Source of the DNA: Parabacteroides sp. PFB2-10
GTDB taxonomy: Bacteria; Bacteroidota; Bacteroidia; Bacteroidales; Tannerellaceae
Direction: 5' to 3'
Length of the DNA: 64,000 bases
NCBI RefSeq assembly: GCF_029893085.1
Contig: NZ_JARXWI010000003.1
Span: 273,599 to 337,598 of the forward strand
The notes beneath the pieces are model-generated. The model was not told where the DNA came from, ran no database searches, and worked only from the letters and a program-made list of their open reading frames with translations. Positions 36,593-44,354 of the stretch are shown here, one piece after another. The position numbers and the translations under genes were made by a program. Every line of letters starts with the position of its first letter. Within the stretch, counting starts at the first letter, position 1.

Positions 36593-36597
36593 AACAG

Positions 36598-36637
36598 AAA
36601 AGGGGTTGTTCATGGCGAACAACCCCTTTCTTTTTTC
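36598..36637. terminator. Bidirectional terminator between the hydrolase gene and mdh
   Basis: AAAAGGGGTTGTTC pairs with GAACAACCCCTTT around a 5-base loop and is followed by CTTTTTTCTT; on the minus strand it is followed by TTTTCTGTTTT, so it can serve both converging genes. Confidence 0.85.
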
Positions 36638-36653
36638 TTACTTAAATGGCCTC

Positions 36654-37595
36654 TTACAATACGTTGATCTCTTTCAATACGGCATTGGTTTTGCGAACCG
36701 CTTCCGCACTCTTAACAAAGAGCTCTTTTTCTTCTGCATTCAGGTCAAGCTCAACGATCTTTTCGATACCATTCTTTCCTAAGATCACCGGAACACCGAT
36801 ACAAATATCGTTTTCACCATATTCACCTTCGAGGGCAACAGAACAAGGAATCATCTTCTTCTGGTTGTGAATGATCGATTCAGCTACCAACGCTCCGGCT
36901 GCACCCGGTGCATACCAAGCGGAAGTACCCAACAAACCGGTCAGTGTAGCACCACCTACCATAGTCGCTTTCGCTACTTCTTCCAGTTTTTCTGCACTCA
37001 ACAGCTGGCTTACAGGAATTCCTTTATAAGTAGCCAGACGGGTCAATGGAATCATTGTTGTATCTCCGTGTCCGCCGATTACCATGCCTTCTACTTCGTT
37101 TGCATTGCAACCCAAAGCCTGAGACAGATAATACTTGAAGCGAGAACCATCCAAAGCACCACCCATACCGATGATACGGTTCTTAGGCAAACCTAATGAT
37201 TTCAGGGCAAGATAGGTCATTGTGTCCATCGGATTAGAGATAACCACGAGGATCGCATCCGGTGAATATTTCAGGGCGTTTTCAGCTACACTCTTTACGA
37301 TACCGGCATTCACACCGATCAATTCTTCGCGGGTCATACCCGGTTTACGCGGAATACCTGAAGTAATGATGATGACATCAGAACCGGCTGTTTTCGCATA
37401 ATCATTGGTGCAACCAACAACCGTCGTGTCAAAACCCAACAATTGAGCGGTTTGCATCATATCCATTGCTTTTCCTTCGGAAACGCCTTCCTTCACATCC
37501 AACATGATCACTTCATCTGCCACCTCATTGAAGGCAAGAACATTCGCGCAGGTTGCGCCCACATTACCGGCGCCTACAACTGTTACCTTAGACAT
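36654..37595 (-). CDS. mdh: Malate dehydrogenase (NAD)
   Basis: A 313-residue LDH-like malate dehydrogenase: reversible NAD-linked oxidation of malate to oxaloacetate in the cytoplasm, part of the branched TCA cycle that Bacteroidales run toward succinate and propionate. Rossmann loop VGAGNVGAT (7-15), acidic residue after strand 2 (MLDVKEG) selecting NAD, active-loop arginines (GIPRKPGMTREEL), VVISNPMD, and catalytic His in IGGHGDT. Length and motifs are normal for the LDH-like MDH group. Transcribed alone; a TAACTTTG -7 element lies 57 bases upstream. Confidence 0.97.
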   Translation of the reverse strand: MSKVTVVGAGNVGATCANVLAFNEVADEVIMLDVKEGVSEGKAMDMMQTAQLLGFDTTVVGCTNDYAKTAGSDVIIITSGIPRKPGMTREELIGVNAGIVKSVAENALKYSPDAILVVISNPMDTMTYLALKSLGLPKNRIIGMGGALDGSRFKYYLSQALGCNANEVEGMVIGGHGDTTMIPLTRLATYKGIPVSQLLSAEKLEEVAKATMVGGATLTGLLGTSAWYAPGAAGALVAESIIHNQKKMIPCSVALEGEYGENDICIGVPVILGKNGIEKIVELDLNAEEKELFVKSAEAVRKTNAVLKEINVL

Positions 37596-37651
37596 AATTA
37601 ATACGTTTTATTTGTTTTACATTAGACAATATCCATCACTTAAAAACCACG

Positions 37652-37659
37652 CAAAGTTA
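37652..37659 (-). promoter_or_regulatory. -7 promoter element for mdh
   Basis: Minus strand TAACTTTG matches TAnnTTTG, 57 bases before the mdh start at 37595. No clear -33 TTTG. Confidence 0.45.
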
Positions 37660-37801
37660 CGATGTATAAACGAATAAAGAAATTTTTCCATATTTTATTT
37701 TGTCGGGTTGTATTAAATAACGCTAAATATCCAAAGCCTTTTTGCCCTCCCCTTCGGCATATCCTAATGCCCTCTTTTTCATAGAAGTCATAGAAGAATG
37801 A

Positions 37802-37841
37802 AATCGGGTATAGCTTATGCCCCGGCAAGCTATACCCGATT
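37802..37841. repeat. Perfect 15-bp stem hairpin
   Basis: AATCGGGTATAGCTT (37802-37816) and its exact reverse complement (37827-37841) flank a 10-base loop ATGCCCCGGC. It adjoins the degenerate inverted type II repeat. Neither side has a strong T run, so terminator activity is uncertain. Confidence 0.6.
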
Positions 37842-37849
37842 ATCATTTT

Positions 37850-37957
37850 GATAGCAAAACAGCCTTTTCGCTTTACAATATGATATGTTAAAAATGAATA
37901 ATCACTTAGCCGGAGGCGTAACGCAAATGCTTCTCCCGAAAGTTTGTCTTCAAACAC
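37850..37957 (-). repeat. Type II repeat, degenerate inverted copy
   Basis: Read on the minus strand it matches copies at 48443 and 61483: TTTGAAGACAAACTTTCGGGAG, then TTTTTAACATATCATATTGTAAAGC and a degraded palindrome with TTTTGCTATC. About 35 bases between GGGAGAAG and TTTTTAAC are not present in the other copies. It abuts type I copy C head to head. Confidence 0.65.
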
Positions 37958-37965
37958 CCCACTAT

Positions 37966-38149
37966 AATGTAAACAAACGTTAATTTGACTATTTCCGACG
38001 AAACCCCTAATTTACGATTTGTAATTTCGGCGGGACTTTGCGCGCAAAAAAGCGGGAGTTTGAAGACAAACTCCCGGGAGAAACACTTTTTAACGTATGG
38101 GATTGTAAGCAAAACGGGCGTTTTGCTTACAATCCGCATTTTAACATTT
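37966..38149 (+). repeat. Type I structured intergenic repeat, copy C
   Basis: Third type I copy and the cleanest hairpin: GGGAGTTTG/CAAACTCCC is a perfect 9-bp stem with loop AAGA. The palindrome has one change against copies A and B (ACGGGCGT for ACGGCCGT). Its last bases overlap the stop codon of the membrane-protein gene on the minus strand, so element and gene meet exactly. Confidence 0.85.
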
Positions 38150-38552
38150 ACTCCTTATCCTTCTTATTGATCTTTATTTCGATAATAAAAGCAATCAACA
38201 GACCGATGCCACCGAATAACAGAACAGATGCGCCATAGAGAACAGAAGCAATCTCGCGTCTGTACCATTCGTTGCCTTCGATGATATCAGCAAGTCCAAT
38301 ATGCAGAAAAAAAGCGACCAATAGCCCTAAACCTATTCCGGCCATTAGAAATCCAACCTTTAAGGCGCTAAAAGAGAATCGATTGAAACTGGGCATCGTT
38401 AGTTTCCCGTCGAAGGCGATTGAGCTGATCTTTTCGCTCATTTTCTCGATAATAGCCAAGCGTTCTTTTTTGCGAACAAACAGATCAAAAAGCCCGTAAA
38501 CCCCGGCAATGCATATTCCCACAACAAGGGGAATAGAAATAAAATCCATCAT
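38148..38552 (-). CDS. Small membrane protein, probable DUF6249
   Basis: A 134-residue inner-membrane protein with three predicted helices (about 4-23, 65-86, 104-126), a charged cytoplasmic stretch between the first two (KKERLAIIEKM) and a Lys-rich C-terminus. It resembles DUF6249-type proteins found next to sigma factors in Bacteroidales; that label is from memory of such loci and is moderate. It diverges from the ECF sigma gene, and its promoter has the same GTGTAACC-N15-CGTC architecture as the sigma gene's own promoter, so it is a probable sigma target. The stop codon coincides with the end of repeat copy C. Confidence 0.7.
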   Translation of the reverse strand: MMDFISIPLVVGICIAGVYGLFDLFVRKKERLAIIEKMSEKISSIAFDGKLTMPSFNRFSFSALKVGFLMAGIGLGLLVAFFLHIGLADIIEGNEWYRREIASVLYGASVLLFGGIGLLIAFIIEIKINKKDKE

Positions 38553-38597
38553 AATCGTATTGTTTTAAAATGAATACTACAATTTGTTTGCCTATTT

Positions 38598-38624
38598 GAC
38601 GCACCTCTTTGTGGCAGGTTACAC
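38598..38624 (-). promoter_or_regulatory. ECF-type promoter of the DUF6249-like gene
   Basis: On the minus strand GTGTAACC (plus 38617-38624), 15-base spacer, CGTC (plus 38598-38601). Form and spacing equal those of the promoter facing the sigma gene and fit ECF promoters (AAC in -35, CGTC in -10). The ATG follows about 46 bases downstream. Confidence 0.65.
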
Positions 38625-38675
38625 TTTACGCAAAAAATAAAATCATTCTTGTTTTTTTATTTTTATCTTTAGAGG

Positions 38676-38702
38676 GTGTAACCTATAAGTTCGGTTTGCG
38701 TC
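38676..38702 (+). promoter_or_regulatory. ECF-type promoter of the sigma operon
   Basis: GTGTAACC (38676-38683), 15-base spacer, CGTC (38699-38702), 12 bases before the sigma ATG at 38715, giving a very short leader. Same elements and spacing as the divergent promoter; implies autoregulation. Confidence 0.65.
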
Positions 38703-38714
38703 CATACAATACAA

Positions 38715-39278
38715 ATGGAGTTGTATAGCGACATATATTACGTGCAGCGAATACAGGAGGGTGATATTTCCTGTTTCGCCTGTTTAATCGACCGATATAG
38801 TCAGCAGGTACACACATTGATTGCCCGGGTGGTGACCAGCCGGGAAGATGCGGAGGAACTGACGCAGGATGTCTTTATGAAGGTCTACCGTCACCTTTCT
38901 TCTTTTCAGGGGAAAAGCAGCTTTTCGACCTGGCTCTACCGCATTGCTTATAATGCGGCCATTTCGGAAGCGCGGAAAAAGAAGCAGGAGTTCCTGGCGA
39001 TTGATGAGACACAGATCGAGAATGTATCGGAAGAAGAGATCGAATCCCGCTTGGGGCATACGGATCATTCCGAGCAGATTGCACTGTTGGAAAAGGCGTT
39101 GACGCAATTATCGCCCGACGACCGGTTTATCATCCTCCTGTTTTATATGGAAAGTAAATCGATCGAGGAGGTGTCGGCCATTACCGGGCTGACGGAATCA
39201 AATGTAAAAACAAAACTGCATCGCATCCGCAAGCGGCTGTATGCGTTATTAATGAAAGAAAAGGAGAAACAACTATGA
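38715..39278 (+). CDS. ECF RNA polymerase sigma factor
   Basis: A 187-residue group 4 sigma factor: region 2 (about 8-80; FACLIDRYSQQVHTL, DAEELTQDVFMKVYRHL, FSTWLYRIAYNAAIS) and region 4 (about 125-180; LEKALTQLSPDDRFIILLFYMESKSIEEV, TESNVKTKLHRIRKRL). It directs RNA polymerase to stress or envelope genes. The next gene, a two-helix membrane protein, overlaps it by four bases (ATGA) and is the likely anti-sigma or sensor. Twin divergent promoters of like sequence upstream point to self-activation and to control of the gene at 38148. Confidence 0.95.
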   Translation: MELYSDIYYVQRIQEGDISCFACLIDRYSQQVHTLIARVVTSREDAEELTQDVFMKVYRHLSSFQGKSSFSTWLYRIAYNAAISEARKKKQEFLAIDETQIENVSEEEIESRLGHTDHSEQIALLEKALTQLSPDDRFIILLFYMESKSIEEVSAITGLTESNVKTKLHRIRKRLYALLMKEKEKQL

Positions 39279-39631
39279 ACCGATATGAAGAAAAGGATTT
39301 TTTAGGCAATATCTTCCGGCAACTACCCGGCGAATCGCTCCCGGAAGATTTCCGTATGCATATGATGTGGAAGATCGAAGCCGAAGCGGCACGAATCCGC
39401 AAACGCAACGAGCGGTTGGGGCTATTGGCGGTGATTTTTGCCTCACTGGCTATCATCACATTGGCCGTCTTTGCCATTATCTACCTGGAGATACCGAAAA
39501 TAACAATTTCGGTTTCGGCACTTTCCTCTTTGCCTTTTTATTTCTATATTGGCGGCTTGGTACTGCTTTTGCTTGGCGGCGACTACATCATGCGCAAGCG
39601 CTACCGGCAAAAGCATAAAGAGAATTTATAA
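39275..39631 (+). CDS. Two-helix membrane protein, probable anti-sigma factor
   Basis: A 118-residue protein with a charged N-terminal cytoplasmic part (about 1-45, including LPEDFRMHMMWKIEAEAARIRKR) and two membrane helices (about 47-68 and 82-102). It is translationally coupled to the ECF sigma gene through a four-base overlap, and position and layout suit an anti-sigma factor that holds the sigma at the membrane, though no zinc-binding anti-sigma motif (HxxxCxxC) is present. Its stop is followed immediately by an in-frame-independent ATG for the lipoprotein gene. Confidence 0.75.
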   Translation: MNRYEEKDFLGNIFRQLPGESLPEDFRMHMMWKIEAEAARIRKRNERLGLLAVIFASLAIITLAVFAIIYLEIPKITISVSALSSLPFYFYIGGLVLLLLGGDYIMRKRYRQKHKENL

Positions 39632-39652
39632 ATGATAAATGCATTTCAATTC

Positions 39653-41119
39653 ATGAAACAGATTTCCTTTTTCCTTTTATTCACCGCATGTCTCCTTTTT
39701 GCGGGATGCGAACCGAACCAAACAGTCACTATCACCGGCAAAGTAACCGGTGGAAACGATCAGAAGTTATTGATTGTTCCTCCCATAGAGGGATATACTG
39801 CCAACTATTTTAGCGAAGAGATCACACCGGATGCGGAAGGAAATTTCTCCTTTACGTTTACTGCCCAGGAGGCCTCTACCGCTTCGGTCATTCTATATGG
39901 GAAGGGATCGAAGATGTTTATCGTAGAACCGGGAGAGACATATCACTGCGACATCGACAGTTCGGATGGATTTATCCTGAATATTCAAGGAAAAAATGAA
40001 GAGGGAAACCGCCTCTTCACGGAAAAAAAATACCACGATGCCTATTACGATCCGTTGCGCAAGGCGTTGGTATCGAGAGAGAATCCGCTCGCTGCCGAAG
40101 AGATCATCATTCGCGTAAACGAACAGAAAGAAACAGAACTGGCCGCTTTCCGCACGATGCAGCAGGAGGGCAAGACCAGCGCTGCCTTCCAACGGGTGGT
40201 TGAACGCGAATTGCGAGGCTATTATGCCTATCTGTCGTGCGATATTTTGCAAAGTTATATCTCGTTGTTTAGCCGCGAGAACGAAGAGGCGGCACGCCCT
40301 TATAAAGAGGTACTATTCCTCACGATGGAAGCCAATCCTCCGACCGATAGCGAATTATCAAAGTCTTCCTCCTGGTATAGATACACTTATATGGTCTACG
40401 GAATGACTATGCAGGAAGAATTCAGCCGCGAAGAACTGATGGAGATCTACAACCAAGGATTAGGCATTACCCACCAGATGGAATGGGCATCGCTTTTCTT
40501 CACCGGGAAAACCAAAGAATACTTTCAGGCATATCTGTTGTGTCGTGAAGGCTCCCAGTCGCAATTCAACAAAGAACTGATCCCGCTTTTTGAACAATTC
40601 CAACAGAATTATCCCCAGAGTGCCTTTACCCCTTATATCAAACCGCAGATCGATCCGATCGTCGATTTCTATGAAAAGGTAAAAAATCCTTTCAGCCCAG
40701 GCATGAAACTGGTGGAGAATATGGATCATATCGCTTCGCTTAAAGAGGCGGTTGCCCCCTACAAAGGGAAAAAGATCTATATCGATGTGTGGGCTACCTG
40801 GTGTGGTCCCTGCAAAGAGCAGTTTAAACACAATGGTCCGCTCAAAGAGCTGTTGAAAGAAAAGGGTGTTGAAATGCTTTATATCTCTATCGACCGCCCG
40901 GAAGACAAAACCAAGTGGGAGAATATGATCAAGTATTATGGTCTTGAAGGAAATCATATCCTCGGCAGCGAAACGCTTATCAATGACCTTAGGGTGATAT
41001 ACAATCAAAACGGAATGTTAGCCATTCCCTGGTATATCCTGTTCAACGAAAAGGGAGAGATGGTAGAGTTGCATGCCAAACAGCCCTCGCAATTGGAAGA
41101 GTTGAAAACATTCCTCTAA
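39653..41119 (+). CDS. Thioredoxin-fold lipoprotein with DUF4369-like N-terminus
   Basis: A TlpA/ResA-like periplasmic or surface lipoprotein. With the start at 39653 the signal peptide is MKQISFFLLFTACLLFAGC (lipid Cys19); an ATG at 39632, directly after the previous stop, would add seven residues. N-terminal beta domain like DUF4369 (about 25-120, VTITGKVTGGNDQKLLIV), helical middle, and a C-terminal thioredoxin domain (about 345-485) with redox motif W383-C-G-P-C387 in DVWATWCGPC. Expected to reduce or rearrange disulfides outside the cytoplasm. Third gene of the sigma operon, consistent with an envelope-stress role. Confidence 0.88.
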   Translation: MKQISFFLLFTACLLFAGCEPNQTVTITGKVTGGNDQKLLIVPPIEGYTANYFSEEITPDAEGNFSFTFTAQEASTASVILYGKGSKMFIVEPGETYHCDIDSSDGFILNIQGKNEEGNRLFTEKKYHDAYYDPLRKALVSRENPLAAEEIIIRVNEQKETELAAFRTMQQEGKTSAAFQRVVERELRGYYAYLSCDILQSYISLFSRENEEAARPYKEVLFLTMEANPPTDSELSKSSSWYRYTYMVYGMTMQEEFSREELMEIYNQGLGITHQMEWASLFFTGKTKEYFQAYLLCREGSQSQFNKELIPLFEQFQQNYPQSAFTPYIKPQIDPIVDFYEKVKNPFSPGMKLVENMDHIASLKEAVAPYKGKKIYIDVWATWCGPCKEQFKHNGPLKELLKEKGVEMLYISIDRPEDKTKWENMIKYYGLEGNHILGSETLINDLRVIYNQNGMLAIPWYILFNEKGEMVELHAKQPSQLEELKTFL

Positions 41120-41189
41120 AAAGTTGTCAGTTGGTTAAACGCATTAAAACAATGTTCGCTTTTTAGCATGAAGGCGATCACAACAGACA

Positions 41190-41331
41190 GGCATGCATGG
41201 CCGAAGACCACAACAGGCCTATAAGGCCGAGTCCCGGAGGGACGAAGACTTAGCCCAGGGTAAGCAGGCTGAAAGACTGCGCCACCCTGGGGATCAGATG
41301 AATATATTTATATTGAGTTCTGAAAGAACGA
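41190..41331 (+). repeat. Left REP-like arm of the RAYT unit
   Basis: Contains GGCCTATAAGGCC, GTCCCGGAGGGAC, GAAGACTTAGCCCAGGGT and GCCACCCTGGG in this order, giving three potential hairpins with a bulging AAGACTTAG linker, then GAGTTCTGAAAGAACGA. Confidence 0.8.
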
Positions 41332-41382
41332 AAGAAAAATTATATTATATTTATCGATCTAAACCTTAAAACCTTCACAACT

Positions 41383-41841
41383 ATGTCCCAATCCTTATCT
41401 CAACTGTATGTTCACCTTGTTTTCCACATCAAAGAGAATAAAATATATATTCAAAAAGGTGATGTGGCTCGGGTTTGTTCCTATATCGCCGGGATCCTCC
41501 AACAACAAGGCTGCCCCCCAATACAAATAAACGGGATCTCAGATCATATCCATATCCTTTGTGTTCTATCTAAAAATATAGCGTTGGCTAAACTCATTCA
41601 AAATATAAAGGTCGCTTCATCAATTTGGATCAAAACATTGGGTGCGCATTATCGGAACTTTGCTTGGCAGAAGGGATACGCGGCCTTTTCAGTGAGTGCC
41701 TCTGTGTGTGATAAAACAATCAGCTACATACTTCGGCAAGAGGAACATCATCAAAAGGTTAGTTTCAAAGATGAGTTATTGCGATTCCTGCAAGAGTATA
41801 ATATTGAATATGATGAAAGGTATTTGTGGGTAGAGGATTGA
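41383..41841 (+). CDS. IS200-like Y1 transposase (RAYT type)
   Basis: A 152-residue HUH single-tyrosine transposase. The HUH metal site is visible as HIHIL (about residues 50-54, in GISDHIHILCVLSKN), the catalytic Tyr is expected in the C-terminal helix (near Tyr111 of ISYILRQEEHHQKVSF, matching the usual YIxxQxxHHxxxxF signature), and the fold starts with LYVHLVFHIKE. Length and signature match IS200/IS605 TnpA and RAYT proteins. The start follows about 50 A/T-rich bases after the left arm. Key residues look intact, so it may be active. Such enzymes cut single-stranded REP hairpins. Confidence 0.93.
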   Translation: MSQSLSQLYVHLVFHIKENKIYIQKGDVARVCSYIAGILQQQGCPPIQINGISDHIHILCVLSKNIALAKLIQNIKVASSIWIKTLGAHYRNFAWQKGYAAFSVSASVCDKTISYILRQEEHHQKVSFKDELLRFLQEYNIEYDERYLWVED

Positions 41842-41879
41842 TTTTTGATTGCTTTATGCTTTGCGAAGCGATCTTCGAT

Positions 41880-42021
41880 TCGTTCTTTCAGAACTCATTT
41901 TTTATATACATCTAAAAACCCAGGGTGGCGCAAACCTTCGGCCTGCTTACCTTGGGCTAAGTCTTCGTCCCCTCCGGGACTCGGCCTTTCAGGCCTGTTG
42001 TGGTCTTCGGCCATGCATGCC
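41880..42021 (-). repeat. Right REP-like arm of the RAYT unit
   Basis: Inverted counterpart of the left arm: reverse complement reads GGCATGCATGGCCGAAGACC and so on with the same three hairpins, differing by scattered substitutions (GGCCTGAAAGGCC for GGCCTATAAGGCC, GGAGGGGAC for GGAGGGAC). Confidence 0.8.
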
Positions 42022-42114
42022 AAATATAGTAACACTCACATGCGTTTTTCCTGCAAAACCGGGGGATGGTTTTGCGGATGATGAATCTTTCGTTTCGTTT
42101 TACGGAGAGGGAAT

Positions 42115-43227
42115 CTACTGTGACTTCCGGTAACTGATAACTGCCCAGACATTAAAAAAGAACATCATGGCGATAAGCACCAGCATATCGATCCAGAGAT
42201 CGGCAATGGTGCTTCCGCGGAGGTAGACCGATTGCAATACATTCACCACATATTTTGTTGGCGTAAAGGCGGCAATCCACTTTGCCCAGCCGGGCATACT
42301 ATCGATGGGAGTCAATAATCCCGACAGCATAATAAAGATAATCACAAAGAAAAACATCACGAAGAGCGCCTGCTGAATAGTAGCCGAGTGGTTCGAAATC
42401 AGGAGTCCGAAGCCGGTCATAGTCAGGATAAAGAGCGCCGCGAAGAAGTATAAGGTCAGGAAATGCCCCAGGGGAACCAAGCCATATATCAGCCAGGCAA
42501 ACAAAAAGCCAAACGAAACAGCCACCAACCCAATGATCCAGAACGGGATTAGTTTGGCCAATATAAAGGCGAATTTCCCGATAGGGGTCACATTCAACTG
42601 CTCGATCGTGCCCATCTCCTTCTCGACCACGATATTGACCGCCGGAAGAAATCCGCCCAATATGATCAGTGTGATCATGATCAGTCCGGGAATCATGGTG
42701 AACCGGTAGTTTAAGGTCGGGTTATACATATATTGCGTGATCAGCTCCACCTTGGGCGAAGCGATGTATTGCGGGCGATTGCCCGTTTCGGCCAACGCAC
42801 GCGAATACTGCATCAATAGCTCATTCATATAGGATTGCCCCATCACCCCCTTCATGCTGTTCACGGTGTTGATGGTGATTTGCACCGGTGTCGTTCCGAA
42901 TTGCACCAGATCATATTCGAATCCGGCCGGTATTTCCAGTATCAGGTCGGCATCCCATCGCTCCAGATCGGCAAACGCCTCTCGATATATACCTGTCTGC
43001 GATTGGAGATTGAAGTAGGTAGAATGTTCTATCTGCCGGATAAAATCGCGTGAGAGGGGCGAGTGGTCGTTGTCGACAAGCGCTACCTGAATGTTTTTAA
43101 TATCCAGATTGGTTGCCCAGGGCATGATCAAAAGCACCGCAAGCGGGAACATAACAGCCACCCCCACCATAAATTTATTGCGAAGCAACTGCTTAAACTC
43201 CTTTTCCAACAGATATTTCAGGCCCAT
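42115..43227 (-). CDS. ABC-2 type transporter permease (second of pair)
   Basis: A 370-residue permease of the YbhR/YhhJ type: N-terminal helix (about 20-37), large extracytoplasmic domain (about 40-175), then five helices (from about 178 to 365) with the ABC-2 motif VEKEMGTIEQLNVTPI (about 205-220). Last gene of the six-gene efflux operon; it starts 21 bases after the stop of the other permease, with which it likely forms a heterodimer in the inner membrane. Exports an unknown compound through HlyD and TolC partners. Confidence 0.9.
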   Translation of the reverse strand: MGLKYLLEKEFKQLLRNKFMVGVAVMFPLAVLLIMPWATNLDIKNIQVALVDNDHSPLSRDFIRQIEHSTYFNLQSQTGIYREAFADLERWDADLILEIPAGFEYDLVQFGTTPVQITINTVNSMKGVMGQSYMNELLMQYSRALAETGNRPQYIASPKVELITQYMYNPTLNYRFTMIPGLIMITLIILGGFLPAVNIVVEKEMGTIEQLNVTPIGKFAFILAKLIPFWIIGLVAVSFGFLFAWLIYGLVPLGHFLTLYFFAALFILTMTGFGLLISNHSATIQQALFVMFFFVIIFIMLSGLLTPIDSMPGWAKWIAAFTPTKYVVNVLQSVYLRGSTIADLWIDMLVLIAMMFFFNVWAVISYRKSQ

Positions 43228-43248
43228 ATCTCTTTTATTTCTTTGTCG

Positions 43249-44352
43249 TTATTCCAACCGGTTATTAAACTTACGCAGGCTGATTGTGATCAACAGGACA
43301 GCCATAACGATCAGAATCACGATCTCTTTCCATATAAAACTAACCGGCAGGCCGGCAATCATCAGCTTCCGAACCGCCATAATATACCATTTCGGTGGCA
43401 ACAGGTGGGAGAAATACTGCAATATCTCCGGCATACTCTCCACCGGAAAGATCATACCACACAAAAGAATCGTAGGCACCATCAATAACATGGAGGAGAA
43501 CAACATGGCAATAATCTGCTGATCGACCAGGGTAGAGACCAATAATCCCAACGAGAGCGCTATGATAATATAGATAAGCGACACGACACAAAGCGCCACC
43601 ATACTCCCGGCTACCGGCACTTTCAGTACAAAAATCGACAACAACAGGATCGTCAACAGGTTCACACACGATACCGTAAAGTAGGGAATCATCTTGGCAA
43701 TGATGATATGGATCGGGCGAAGCGGCGAAACCAACAACACCTCCATCGTGCCCGTCTCCTTTTCTTTCACAATAGCGATCGAAGTCATCAACGCACAGAT
43801 AAGCATGAGTGTCAGCCCCATAATACCCGGCACGAAGTTATAAGACGATTTCATCTGCGGGTTATACATCAATACAACGTTGGGCACGATACCTTTCCGC
43901 CCTGCTCCCGGTTGCATATCCTGCTGATACTGGGCAACAATCGCCGAGGCGTATGCCGTATAACTCTGCGCCATACTGGCATTTGTTGCGTCGACCACCA
44001 ACTGCATGGCGGCTCCTTCGGGATCAAACACCTTTTCCGAGAAGTGATCGCCAAAGGCAATCACCATATCCAATTCCCTTCCCCGGAATTTCCGGTCGAT
44101 ATCGTCGGGAGAATCCAGACGTTCTTTCACCGTGAAGTATTCGCTGGCGTCGAGGCGATTCAGGATTTGCTCAACGGCATGGTCGGGTTCCGAAGTCAAT
44201 ACACCGATATTGACATTGCGCACCTCGGTGGTCAAGGCGAACCCAAAAAGGATAATCATCACAACAGGCATGATCAATAGGATCATCATCGTACGCCGGT
44301 CGCGCAGGATATGATAAAATTCTTTTCGTACAAATACCCAAAATTCTCTCAT
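43249..44352 (-). CDS. ABC-2 type transporter permease (first of pair)
   Basis: A 367-residue permease paralogous to the one that follows: N-terminal helix (about 22-40), extracytoplasmic domain (about 42-170), then the helix bundle with the VKEKETGTMEVLLVSPLRP motif (about 195-213) that contacts the ATPase. It begins two bases after the stop of the ATPase gene at 44355. Corresponds to YbhS in the E. coli YbhGFSR exporter. Confidence 0.9.
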   Translation of the reverse strand: MREFWVFVRKEFYHILRDRRTMMILLIMPVVMIILFGFALTTEVRNVNIGVLTSEPDHAVEQILNRLDASEYFTVKERLDSPDDIDRKFRGRELDMVIAFGDHFSEKVFDPEGAAMQLVVDATNASMAQSYTAYASAIVAQYQQDMQPGAGRKGIVPNVVLMYNPQMKSSYNFVPGIMGLTLMLICALMTSIAIVKEKETGTMEVLLVSPLRPIHIIIAKMIPYFTVSCVNLLTILLLSIFVLKVPVAGSMVALCVVSLIYIIIALSLGLLVSTLVDQQIIAMLFSSMLLMVPTILLCGMIFPVESMPEILQYFSHLLPPKWYIMAVRKLMIAGLPVSFIWKEIVILIVMAVLLITISLRKFNNRLE

Positions 44353-44354
44353 AA

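Larger units (their letters stand above)
41190..42021 (+). mobile_element. RAYT (Y1 transposase) unit with REP-like inverted arms
   Basis: An 832-base unit: about 140-base arms in near-perfect inverted orientation (41190-41331 and 41880-42021) around a Y1 transposase gene. Outer ends are GGCATGCATGG/CCATGCATGCC and inner ends GAGTTCTGAAAGAACGA and its complement. Each arm carries nested hairpins (GGCCT/AGGCC, GTCCC/GGGAC, CCCAGGGT/ACCCTGGG). This is the arrangement of a REP-associated tyrosine transposase flanked by its REP sequences rather than a classical IS with short terminal repeats. I see no flanking target duplication. Confidence 0.8.

Noticed and set aside
37640..38238. Several frames of 60-105 codons in the interval between mdh and the DUF6249-like gene
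   Set aside because: They are read through repeat copies and hairpins in both strands and overlap each other.
41845..42133. Overlapping frames in the right RAYT arm
   Set aside because: They translate the REP-like hairpins and have no independent support.
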